Of a DNA stretch of 64,000 bases, positions 24,701 to 36,700 are shown in pieces. The notes beneath the pieces were generated by a model. That model was not told the origin of the DNA and searched no databases. It worked only from the letters and a program-made list of their open reading frames with translations. The stretch is from Ampullaceana balthica (Eukaryota > Mollusca > Gastropoda > Lymnaeidae), in NCBI GenBank assembly GCA_944989445.1, contig CALYLW010000125.1, positions 124,001 to 188,000 of the forward strand. The letters run 5' to 3'. The translations under genes and the position numbers were made by a program. Every line of letters begins with the position of its first letter. The stretch's first letter is position 1.

Positions 24701-27700
24701 AATAAAATTAAAATATTTTGACTGACATAATCTTTTGTAGCTTCATTGTCATCGTTTTTAATCTCTATTTGTCTAGAAAGAAGGTCTGCTTAACATTGTC
24801 CCTTAATTTAATTTGCTCTAACGTTTTTTAACTAGCAAAGTTTAGTATAATGTCATCATGACATTTATTTAAATATTGTTTTCTCTTGTTAGTATCATTT
24901 ATGGTATTTTGCCTGTAATGAATTATTCTGTAAGTCTATCTCCTCTATTTCTGTAATACCTGATAGGCCGAATGTCTCGTTCATGTGGGCGCTTTTTAAA
25001 ATCTCACTTATGATACCAAAATAAAGTGAAACCTCGTCCATAAATTACGTCATGCACGGGGAGGGGGGGGGCGGGGGAGGCGGGTCACACATTTGTGACG
25101 ATATGTGAAGTGGGGGAGAGGGATGTTTAAGAATCGTTACGTCACATAAAAAAACGTGAACCATTAAATAAAGGTTTCCCTTAAATATTTGTTTTTTTAA
25201 AATTTATTGAAATGACATTCTAAATGGATTTAGGCATGTTATAATATTAGAGCGCAGCCTCACATTAAATACAAACTTAAATGACAATAAAGTGATTTGA
25301 AACATGCTCATTTTCAAATAGAAGGCTTTTATTGGGTGGGGATGTGCAGCTTTGTGACGTCATGTTAAGGAGTGTCTAACTTTTTGTGACGACATGTGAC
25401 GAGGGGAGTGGGGTTAAATCGGCCAAAATTTATGTGAAGCACGCAGGTCGTATTCTAAACAAAGGTGGTATACCTACCAAGCTAAATGTCTCCCGTTTAA
25501 ACAGGACGTATACCAAGTTGGACGTATTCCAAAGCAGTCGTATACCGAGGTACCACTGTGTTATTTTATGTCTTGAATTGTTGGCCAATGCATTTATATG
25601 TATTCCGAGGCGAAAGTGCTATTTAGTTTATCAGTGGCAAAGAATTTTCCACGAAGAATGATACAACGTAGACCAGGCCTTTATTTTTCTACTGGGTAAA
25701 ATCCCGCGTATTCAGCGTAGATGGACTGATAAACAAATCTTATATGAATTTAGGGCACTGTTTTAAAATAAATACTCCGAATTACGTTAATTTTCTTTCC
25801 ATCAGTTATGTCTGTTAAACATGACAACTGGACCTTGGTGTTCAGAGGTCAGAGAGACATCAACCAGGCCGTGAGTGACAGGTGGCTATCCAACAACAAC
25901 CATGACGACTACCCTGTGTCATACTCCCTGCCCGTGCACTGCTACAGACTGGACATGTTGATATCATGCCCAACACACTTCAGAAGTTACATCTTGGACA
26001 ACTGGTGGGACATAGACAGGGTATTTTATTATTTTTTTTAAGTATCCTAATATAATCGTAATATAATATAGTTAGCGTTTGTTAAATAGGAAAATATTCA
26101 TTGTGTGTTATTATTATAACCGTTCAGAACTCAGTGTTTTTGTTAATGCAGACTCACAAAAATGAAAGATGTACCGTATATACTCGTTCGCAAGCCGACC
26201 TTTTTTGGACAAAATTTAGGGGGAAAAGTGGGGGGTCGGCTTATGAGTCGATAGGTGATTTCTGCATGGATATTGAATATTGTTTTGTTATTGTATGTTA
26301 ACAATGTCCTTTTCAACATTCTACAAGATTCGACTTCTCTATCTGAAGCTACAATATACGCATACCATTCAGCACTTACCTTATTTAATCATTTTATTTA
26401 TTTTTGTGAACGTTTTAATAAATTGTTTTACAAATTTTGTTTTCAACCACGGATTTTAGTGTTCGCACTTTTGTCACTGTAACCAAATAAATTTTGTTTT
26501 TAAATACCGGTAACTCTTGCTTTAAAAAAAGCAGAAAGACAAAGATAGGCAGTACAAAGAAAACAACCATAATGACCGATTTAGCTTGTATCATGTATCA
26601 TTTTTTTTAAACTGTCCTATTATTTTTGGGGGGTCGGCTTGCGATCGGGTTATACACTTTTAATACTTTTCCCTTCCAAAAGTGGGGAGGGGGTCGGCTT
26701 ATGAACGAATGGGCTATAGAACGAGTATATACGATAAATAGTTTATAAGGACGACGTCTGAACTCCAGTAAATGCTTTGATTTATGTTTCTTTAAAGGTA
26801 GAAAACTATAATTCAGTCTATAAAAATTATGTTTCAAATTTAAAAAAAACAACTTTTAAGTGAATTAAGAGAAAAGGGAAAATGTAGTTGAAAAATGTGT
26901 GACATTTTTTTTAATAATGCGTAGACGTTTATATTACAAATGGCTCGGATGGTAACGGCATCAAAGTAATTTATTAATTGAGGACAGGGCAGGGCTACTT
27001 TAGGTGACAGTAATTAGCTTCGATGCTTTGCATCAACGCAGTGCACGTTACTTGAATACTCGTGTAGGCTCTGCTCCGCAATTAGCAAAGCCGAATAGCT
27101 TCTTATTAGGCGCAATATCATCTGTGGGTTCATATTTTGTGTCAATAAAACCAACAACATCCTGTCCTCCTTGGATTAATTTTTTTCGCGGTTTTATTAT
27201 TGTAATCTTTTCAGAATTTATAAACAATCAATTATTGTTTTAAGCTGCAAGAAATGAGGGTTGGAAATGTAACGCTGAATTTGTCAATTTTTAAACAAAT
27301 AATTGTGTCCGATAAGTTTTGATCTTTGATAATGTTGGATTTAACCATTTTTAAATTTTAACAGGTGAAGTTCTCCATATACACTGGCGGTACTGAGGTC
27401 AATTCCATTATATTTAACGGCACCGGGACTACAAGAATCAATTGGTTCCAAAGAAGTAAAGTTATTAGTTCCTCATGGGCATCATTACGAAATGACTCAA
27501 ACATCAGCGACTTTTCCTTTAAAAGGTGAATTTGTGTTTTCAAGGAAGATTTTTATAATATATGGCGTTTTGTCACATTGCATGAGAATGGTACATGTTT
27601 GAGAAGAAAGCGATGAACTGATCATTTCCTTCAACAAAAACATGATGATAAATTTATGTGGATGAAAACGAACTAAAAAAATGATGCTGACGACATGATT

Positions 27701-28546
27701 CATTTATTTACACGACTAAAATTCTTGAAGTAATGAATTGGTTTTGATACCGGATTAAATCTACTAATTAAAAACAAAACTCTTCCGTATCATTGAGACA
27801 GCAAGATTGGCTAATAAATTACTGATGTGGACTCTTTGATAAAATAATAGTAATTTACATGTTCATACACAAAAATCGTAGTCTTATTATCTTCGCACGG
27901 CAATTGTAAAAAAGAATATTGTATATTGACCTACACATAGTGAGTAATCTCCTTCTTATCTTTTATTACATATCCCTGTGTAACGGTATTTCCGTTTGCC
28001 TGATAAACGTCTGACGTCATTTCATTTTTTAGCCAACATGGACTCCCCACTAAGCGTCACTTTGTCATCAACCGTTACGGAGGGTGTAAAGCGGACGCTA
28101 CATACTTCCAGGCATTCGACACAGGCTCTGACGGATGTATGGCCGCATATAATCTGTCGTTGAAGACATATCCCAAGTTTATTTATTCACCTTTTAATAC
28201 GAGTGTTCGTATTAGTACTGGGTCAAAAGGTGGGGGCATACATTTTTAACTCTTTAATTAAAATTAACAATTTTTTAAAATAAAATGAACTTTAATAACA
28301 AGTTAAATACAATTTTAGCTTTCATTTAATTATGGTTAATAATGTGAATCAGATATTTTATTTGCGTTTGTTACATCTTTAGTTTATGAATTTGCGTTAG
28401 GGGTCTTTTCTGTATGCTTGTTTGTCTTTTGCAATAATTTGCTAGAAGATTTTATTTTAACTTTCGAAAGGTTTTCATCGTCTTTACTTTCAGTTTACAA
28501 GTCCGCTGACCTGTTCGCAGTATTTGTACAGTTCACATCTCCGTAG
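19977..28546 (+). CDS. Secreted PAN/apple-like plus WTLVFR-domain protein
   Basis: Six exons join in phase: 19977-20103, 20659-20823, 25806-26020, 27365-27525, 28033-28229 and 28494-28546, total 918 nt, 305 residues plus TAG. Residues 1-17 are a signal peptide. N38 is a glycosylation sequon. Residues 43-97 form a small cysteine-rich PAN/apple-like module (CARRCLSECNC..TC). From about residue 104 a second domain runs to the end: NWTLVFRGQRDINQ, VHCYRLDML, VKFSIYTGGTEVNSIIFNG, INWFQRS, RHFVINRYGGC and the C-terminal SADLFAVFVQF. I know this pattern from uncharacterised invertebrate secreted proteins; no enzymatic residues are evident, so adhesion or recognition is only a guess. Each donor is GT and each acceptor AG; the exon 1 donor (GTCTGA) is weak. 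Reading through exon 5 would give a shorter protein ending GGGIHF, but the exon 6 sequence matches the family C-terminus. Intron 2 is 5 kb and full of repeats. Confidence 0.88.
21683..21745 (+). repeat. (CT)n microsatellite in family A unit 1
   Basis: About thirty CT dinucleotides directly after 'cgcggccgt'. The same position in units 2-5 has far shorter runs, so the length is unstable between otherwise similar units. Confidence 0.85.
22563..22617 (+). repeat. C-rich low-complexity tract in family A unit 2
   Basis: A run of C3-C8 blocks separated by single T or A, unique to unit 2. The complementary strand has many G-runs and could form quadruplex structure. Confidence 0.7.
24171..24525 (+). 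mobile_element. Diverged family A/B-type partial unit
   Basis: It continues the array with 'cccacttcccgggatcttatcgagctgcaattt', 'tgcattctatcaaactttca', then two 'ggtgcgtattatatt(g/a)aacata' motifs typical of family B and a final ACTTTGTTTTACGGGT. It is a mosaic or intermediate subfamily. Confidence 0.65.
25035..25440. mobile_element. TGACGTCA-type MITE in intron 2
   Basis: The left end GTCCATAAATTACGTCATGC and the internal 'tcacacatttgtgacgatatgtgaag', 'gctttgtgacgtcatg' and 'ctttttgtgacgacatgtgacgagggg' match the elements at 30645 and 49167. The right terminal repeat is eroded after 'aatcggccaaaatt'. At 25535-25560 a separate end-like sequence (TACCTCGGTATACGAC on the minus strand) may belong to another element. 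Confidence 0.65.
26171..26735. mobile_element. MITE with GTATATACTCG termini, intron 3
   Basis: Left end CCGTATATACTCGTTCGCAA and right end (minus strand) CGTATATACTCGTTCTATAG are inverted. Subterminal 'ggggtcggcttatga' blocks are present in both halves. About 565 bp, non-coding, lying between exons 3 and 4 of the PAN-domain gene. Confidence 0.75.
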
Positions 28547-28559
28547 GTCTGATATCTAC

Positions 28560-30640
28560 ACTTATTACTCGTCACTATCAATGACAAAGTTAAATTGTTC
28601 AAGCAATAATCTCAGTTGATATGACCTCTCAAGCCACTGATTTGTATCATGTTTTCTTTCTTTCAAAGATTTTACAAAGTTTTAGCATTTATGGTGATTG
28701 ACTTTTTGCAATGGACAGGACAAATTTTACATTTATTTGGATTTTTTTCATTAATGCTTTACATCATTTGAACTAAAGTTTTTGAGTAAATTTTTATATC
28801 CTCATTGAAATCAAATACATACATTTTACGATGAAATTGGCAAATCTAATAATTTCCAGGGCAATATTCAAATAAAAAATGTATTAAAAAAAGGGAATAA
28901 AATCATTTAAAAATTAAAGAAAAAGACGTGCATTTTGTTTACGAACATAATAAATGGGTACGTCTTCAAGCCTTGAATTCGGATATCAATTATTCATTGT
29001 CTTTATAATTATATCTATGCGAATCATTAGAGTATTTCTCAAGTAACGATAAAGCTGATTAGAATAGCTGAAACTGTTTTCTGTGTAAACATTATCTTAT
29101 TGATGAAACGATTGCTGATAATAAAACTACTATTGATTTTTTTTTAAGTTCATCGATTTCATTGTAAGAATCGTGTCTACCGAGAAAATAACGAGGGCGA
29201 ATGTCTGCCTATTGATTTTAATTCTATTGATCATTGATGCAAACGATGTCAAATTCAGACGGAATATGATGTTTTTAAAAAAAATTGTATTCACAAGTTT
29301 AAAGTCTTAATATATTCGTACTTTTTAGTCATCCAACTCTATTTTACCACATGCATACAAAAATGTTCATCCACATTCAATAAATCCTCCTCCATTATTC
29401 ACATGACACCATCTTTAATTTAATTTGCGGCATACAAATCCATTATTCATAGTGACTTTTTTGCAAATTTTTGCAATTCTTTACAAATTTTAAATAATGT
29501 TAGGCCTGTAATTTGTGCTCAGCAGTTATAATAGAAATTTTAAACCCCCCAAAAAATCAATAACACAACACTGTAGATATTGCAATGAGCGTTGTTGCAA
29601 TTTGGATGTCCTAAGATCTTTAGTCTGATTTTCTCGTGCAACTGAAACGGACCAAAGAAATTGATCGTATTTATTGATTATCATTAAAAAAGAAAGTCTT
29701 TGAAGTCCTTACGTTTATCAAAAATGAAAATATTCCGTTAAATGTTAGTTTTTATTAAAACCTTGGAAGAAACAGATCGACATAGTTCTTTGTGTAATAA
29801 ATTTGAAATAGTTAAGTTCTATCCAAAGAAGTAAGAATTGTTATAAAATATTTAACATTATAAATAAAAAATAAAATTGCGAACGCTTAACAAGTCTAAA
29901 TGTTGCCAAAAATGTATATACAAAAAGAAGAAAATAAACGGACAGGTTTAATATTTAACTGATAGAAATAGGAGTCATCCTTATTGCAAACATGGTATTT
30001 GATTTTTTAAATGTTGTTCTCGCTTTAAAGTTGTTTGGTAAAAATATTTTTAAAAGATATTTTATGCCTTACTTTTTTTTTAAATATCATACTATTTAAA
30101 TACAATTTTCTGAACTATTTATTAATGTAAATATACTAACATATATGGGAAAAAACTACTTATAAAATCACAGTTAATATTTAATACATCTGAAAGAGTT
30201 AAAATAATTTATATAATCAATAATAGTATCCCCATTTGGAGCCGTTCCTGGAATCCAAATTTATACTTTATTTAAATTATAGAAACCTAGCATTTCGAGA
30301 ACGGAAAGGAATGAAATCAGATAGCACTCTTCAAACCCACACTTTGCAAATGCCAGTTATATACAAATCTTCGATTAAAAAAATATATTTTACCAGTAGA
30401 CCCAAAACGTTAAGCAGTGCGGGTAAACTGAGAGCTCATGTATATTTTGTCCTATAAAATAATAATTTCAATAGAAAATTAGTTGTAAAATCTTTTAAGC
30501 TTGACACTTTGTCATGATTCGTGTCCAGATATTTATTAGTTACATGGAACGAACATTTATAAAATTCTACAGTTTTGACCATAGATCCACATGCTTGTAA
30601 AATCGAGTTTCGGTATGGTTAGGGCGACAGCTAAAAACGT
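28560..30640. other. AT-rich spacer, no gene seen
   Basis: Follows the stop of the PAN-domain gene. No recognisable exon or repeat structure; it should include that gene's 3' untranslated region, with no certain signal chosen. Confidence 0.5.
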
Positions 30641-30644
30641 CTTT

Positions 30645-32391
30645 GGGGCCGTCCATAAATGACGTCACGCAATTTTGACCGATTTTTCACCCCGTCCCCC
30701 TCATCACGCGTCGTCACAAAAAGTTAGACCCCCCCCACCCCCTCCAAAACACCCTATTTTCCTTTTAAAAATGAGTATGTTTCAAATCACTTTTTTTCAA
30801 CTAACTATTTATTTAGTGTATTTCTACATTGTAATATCATAATACGCGTTAAGCTATGTAAAACGGCATTAGATAAATTGTAAGCAAGTGTTTTTCAAAC
30901 TTATTCGTATTAGACGACCAGCAGGAATTTTTTTAATGCATTTCTCCAGGTACCGGTGCATACTTTTCCCGTTTTGACGTGATTTTCCCTGTAGTGACGT
31001 GATAGCAAAATGAGCCCCTACACGGCTTAAAGCCCTATAAGATTAAGTAGGAATTCGGCTTGTTTTGAATTTAAGAAAAAAAAATGGTTTGGTTGCCAAG
31101 GCATAGCAAGACAGCTAACGAACAATGCAGCGGTAATGTCAAAAAACATTTGATGGGATTATCCTTCACTATTAAGCTCGCGAATATGACTATTAATATC
31201 ACAAGGATAATTTTATTGTTGATAGACCTAGAATATATAGATACATGACGATTCCTCCAATTGATCTTGATCTTATAATGACAGTTTTCCTGCTAAGTAT
31301 ATGCACAACAAAGAAATTTGATCTAAAATTACCACATTGATATCAAATCTCATGTTTTTTAAAAATTATTTGGTATGTGCTGAAAGAGGAATATGGCGAG
31401 TACTGTACGAACCCCACTTTTGTGCAGGAAAGTAGTTTGTCATCTTGTGAGTCGCAAAATACAGTAAAACTGCAAGTTGAAGACTGAAAAATACTATGAC
31501 ATTAATAAAATATCCAATATTATCATAACTTTTTACTCCAAAGCTCTAGAGTTTTTTTTTGTTTTTTTTTGATGTATGGACGAGTCGTGTTTACATTGTT
31601 GCATTCTATTGTGGAATTTATAAACTAATGAAAAATACATCTCTACCGCTATCGGGCGGTTTAACCGAGGGGTCTGTGAACAGCGGTCAATTATCTCATT
31701 TGGGGTAAAAAGGGAACTCTTGGCGTTTGACTAAAAACCAATCGAACAAGTATATCAAACTTACAATGTTTATAATTGTATCAAATAGATTCCCCCCCCA
31801 CCCCCCTCCAATTGATATTCCGTGTCGTTTTGACTTACATTATCTATACATAATCATATTCAGATCATTTTAGACACTTGTCATGCTTCTTGTAAAACTC
31901 ACCAGTTGCATTTTCGCTGCCGACGCTCCCCCAAATCCCCGAGTTGTGTGAGCAGAACCTCGAGTCTGGGGGGGGGGTAACGCACACAGAAACTTACCTG
32001 TATATTTTGGTTAACGGGCAAAAAAGTTCGCCGACTACTGCCGTGATCGCAGGGTAACAATTTAATATATTATCATGGGTTCTCAAACTTAAGGATTATA
32101 ATTAGATTTAATTTTCATTTCTTGATAACTTACGCCAACTGGCGTCTGATGGCATACCGTCCGGCACTTTCAGAAGCACTGATTAAAATATTTTAAAAAA
32201 TAACAAATTTTTAAAAAATATTTTTTTTTAAAGTCATTTCATCAATGGTAAGGGACCAAATATTTCAGTGGAAGTTTTATTTAAAGTTACCCTTTTGATG
32301 TAACGTCACTTTTCTTCAACCCCCCTCCCTCCCCTCGTCACGCAACGTCACAAAAGTGTGACAGGTGCGTGACGTCATTTATTGACGGCCC
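30645..32391. mobile_element. TGACGTCA-type MITE split by a later insertion
   Basis: Termini GGGGCCGTCCATAAATGACG (left) and GGGCCGTCAATAAATGACGT (minus strand, right) are inverted repeats. Both halves contain 'gtcacaaaa' and 'cccctc' blocks as in the short copy at 49167-49581. The expected short element is interrupted at 30885-32181. Confidence 0.75.
30885..32181. mobile_element. hAT-like element inserted in the MITE
   Basis: Ends CAAGTGTTTTTCAAACTT and, from the right on the minus strand, CAGTGCTTCTGAAAGTGCCG, are imperfect inverted repeats. Flanking octamers ATTGTAAG and ATTAAAAT agree at only 5 of 8 positions, so the target duplication is old or the ends are slightly misplaced. No transposase is recognised in the 1.3 kb interior. 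Confidence 0.45.
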
Positions 32392-32399
32392 TTTTATAT

Positions 32400-33700
32400 T
32401 CTGATCAATATTTTATTTGTTGCTTTTTTGTATTCAGTTATTAATTTTAAAATTTGATTGAAGTCTTCCGACTTTTTGTGAGCTTTGTATGCTTGAAGTT
32501 CCAACTGGTACTATTACTTGTTATATTGTGAACTAGTAAACTGTTAGAAGACATTTTACACAAATTTCAAGTACAAATGAATGTGCAAGACTTCTAAACA
32601 AAATTCAAACAATAAATTCTGTTAAATTTTGAAACTAATAATAATATGTATGCTCGGTCTTTATTATAAGCAAATATGCAGTCATAAAAAAGTAAATAGG
32701 TAAAATTTCTCAAAATTAAATCTTTTCAACGTATAAAGAAAATATGAGAATTATCCATGCATTTGTCAAACAGACCTTTCGTTCAAAACAAAGTTTAGAA
32801 AAATTTCAGAGGTCTATAAAGCTAAAATTTAACTTGTACCTCCTGAGAAATGAAAAAAAAACCATTCAAATAACGTGTGTTTACTTAATGAATATAGATA
32901 ACTATGATTTATTATTAGGTAGAAAAAAGTCTAGGGGTAAAAGAATAACAGACATTTTTATGTACCGAAAATAAATTAAGCAGCAACTGATGTATTTATC
33001 TCATTTTTATTATAAAAATTACAATAAAATAATTATCTGAAAGAATTCGAACTCGTCTCTCAAGGCATATCACTACAATGTTTTCAAGTATCATTGGTCG
33101 AAATTTCATGTTTTAAAATTTGTATGCCGCGCCCGTGAGATATGTCACATTTATCTGTCCGATACAAGATGGTGTTTATTAATTAAAAAAATTTCTGAAA
33201 TCTTCACATTCTAACGGGTTTTGAGAAGGAACGAAGATATACATGAAATGTATCACTATTCATAAAATTACTAATCTTTTCGTTGACAAATGTTGTTTTT
33301 TTTTGAAAGGGAAACAACATCGATGGAAAATATGTTTTACGGTAAAACTGGAGTTATCTCCCCTTTTCTTTCTGAATGACGCTTCATTTCGCAAAAGTGT
33401 GGTAAATGTAAGATATGATGTAATAAGTAAAGTAATTATAAGTGGTGCTTCTAAATATCACTTAAAATCTCTTCACATTGTTGAATTATTAAATATAAAC
33501 ATATGAATTGTGAAATATATTACCATGATAATTTGCAACCAATATTAAATGTAAGAGAAACACTCTGTCTTTGAGCTACTTCACTTTTATTCTAACAATT
33601 ATATTTTTTTCTACTGACTTTTTCCATATAATTTATTCCAGATTTCATTTGGTATCAATGTTAATTCCAGCAAACATTATTACCAATATCTATTATTTGA
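32400..33700. other. AT-rich spacer, no confirmed gene
   Basis: Frames at 32744-32974 and 33243-33506 have no recognisable domain. The second is somewhat less AT-biased near 33330-33420 but has no clear splice borders. Confidence 0.4.
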
Positions 33701-33708
33701 CTTTTCAG

Positions 33709-36700
33709 ACATATTTTATCATATACTCTAGATTGTTGCTCGAGAGATCATTGACTCAAGAAATCATTTTGACAGATACACACGGTGGATTTGTAATGTT
33801 TACTCATTCTATATCGCTGTTCAACAAGTCCCAACTTGATTAATTTTAATTCTGTTATTTTCAGAGGCGATCTATAACATATAGAAACTCAGTATTCAGC
33901 ACTTGGTGTCTTAAGTTCTAAATTCTCTTGTACATTCTTCTAATTTTAATATCATATTTCGACCCAGGAAGGTTTTTTCTCTGTGTAATAAACAAATTCA
34001 TATTTGTGTGTGGATACGTTTGTTTTAATCACAGTGTTTTTTGCTTCTTCTTTTTAAATTCATATTAAAAGCTATTAGATTAGTTATGTGATTCAATATT
34101 TTATAACACTGTAAATTGATCATAATATTTAATTTTTTTGTTTGTTTCAATCTTTATTGGAAATTTTAAAATAAACCTGGAGCAATAAATAGTTAATATT
34201 ATCTTGAGATGAATGGAAATTTTAATTTTATTTTATTTCTAAATATTGTTTGACATATTATTTTTACTTCATTTCATTTCATACAATTTAACAAACGCAT
34301 TGAGTTTTCTTTGTTGGATAATAAATTATTTGATATAGTTTAGAACATAGAGACCCTATTTAAGATATTCTTTATCTTAAGCTTCTAATCGAAACTAATA
34401 TCTAAAACATACACCTGTAAGTTTTAGTAAGTTCATTTATTACGTAGTGAAAAGACTTTTTAAAAAAGGAAGCAGCTATTTTGCTGACCATGAGTTTTTG
34501 TGGTTCCATTCAACTCGCCTTCGATGTCCCATTCCGTTATTTAACGTCTCGAGGGCAAGTCGACTGGCAGTTGGTCTGGGGAGACACGCTAACCTTAGGA
34601 CGCCCGGGCCAAACCTACAATCTAACCCTCCTCCCTCAGCCAAGATTCTCTGACAGAAGGTCAGCCAGGGATGTGAGTTTCATGACAACAGGGGATGTCT
34701 CTCCCTTGTATCCGTTATTGATCAGAATTGCGCCACTTTTTCTTTTTTAAGTGTCTGTGTGTGTTATGTCCTGTTTTTGTTAGCTATGTTATTATTTTTC
34801 AATGTTGGCCAATCCTTTATTTACATAAGTAAATGAGTACACATAGGGGGCTGGCGGGAACTTCACTCGGCATTGAGTTACAAATATCGTGGATCAGGAT
34901 GGAAACCCATTCGAAATGAAAGGAGGAAGAATTGCCGTTTAGGATGCATGGTAGAAAAAAAACAACGTAGGAACACACACCTATATAAAATGACGTATAA
35001 ATAAAATATAGGATAAAATTCTGGAGAAACATTGATTTGTAATTAATATTACAATGAGCTTTATTTACTATTACTTAGTTAAAATTGTGCAATCGTCGCT
35101 GTTAGTCATCGAGTAAATAAATTATAATAGTTCACACCTCGTAGGCAGTGGGCTCAAGTATTTCATTACTGCTTAGTGGAGGTCACCAGCTGTTGTCTGA
35201 CTCGTAGGCAACGATCAACCGCAGGTAATTTTGATCACATGTAAGCAGGAAATCACCAACATTTAATTACATTATAAGCTTAGGTCACTAGTAATTAGTT
35301 TCCTCACTGGAAGATATCACCAGTATTTAGCTACCTGGTTTGTACAGGTAAGCAAAAATAAGATAGTGTTATTACCAAAACCAAGTGCTATGTCATTTAA
35401 AAAGACATTTTTAGACAAGAGCAAGGACTGCAACTCCCCATTTCGAACGTTCGCCGTCGTCTCCCCTTAACTTCAACGATTAGGTTTCCATCAGACGAAT
35501 CGCCTCCCTTCCCCCGCGTGTCCCACATCCAGTGTTCCAGTGGAGGGTGAGTGGTCCTGGAGTCCTTGAATGTGTTGGTGAACTTCATTATGACGCATGT
35601 CAATCGCGTTTCCTATGGAATTATGCGTGTTTTACACTTATTGTGTGGGTTTCAAAAAATCCATTGCGTAAAATTTAACACAAAAGGTAATTTTAAATAT
35701 AGTCGTTTGTTGTGTGTTTTTTAATATTTTTTTTCATTATATAACACACACTTTTTCATATTTTGTTTTCAAAGTTATATTTGAGTTGTATTTTCAAAAT
35801 GTAAAATTTACAACTCAATGGGGATCCATAAATATACGTTTTCAAATTATCTTGATTGTATTTATCTCTCCTTTCCGTGTTTCATTTGAGACATGGCTGT
35901 TATTTTTTTAAAAACACAATAATAACATATTTATGAAATGTGAAATTAAAATAATGAGCTACTAATTTAAGATAACTATATACTTTGGTTGATGAGATCA
36001 ATTATTTTAAGTTATTGTTTATTTCTTTTTTAACTTTGTAGAAGAATTAAAATATTTTGTGTAATAAAGAAGTTATTTCTTGTTTGTTGTGAAAATTACC
36101 CTTATTAATTAGTTGTTGTTGCTTTTTTTTTCTTTTTAATATATTTTTAAAAATTTGTTTACATCCAGAATCGATTTTCTATCTATTCATAAAAACTAAG
36201 GGCATTTGGATCTCTTATAACCACTACGCTTGTTCACACCGATTTAAGACCTTTCTCTTTGATCTTAAAAACTTACGCTATATTATTTCTAGAGAAGATA
36301 CTATGTTTTATGTCAACAGCTCTATTGACACGATACAGCTGGAACGCCTCACCGTGCAGATTGTATCGGAGGTTTGTACACGACATTAGTCACGTGACGA
36401 GACTCATGTCAATACCAACGTATGTGATATAAATAAATGGTGTCTAATGAACGAATTTACGTCTGCACACATCGAAGATCCATTTTTTCTGCTCGAGTTT
36501 GGTTGCGAGAATTAATGTATGATAGGTACAAACAAAAGTAAAAGTATCTAAAAGAAACCTTAAATTAAAGTATTGAAGACGAGATGAACACAGTTTTATG
36601 TTTAGCGGGTAGTTTGTAAAATTACACAACACAACTTACAAATGTTCCTTTAAACTATCAATTATAGCGTACAGCAACCAAACAAAAAAAAACTTAACAT

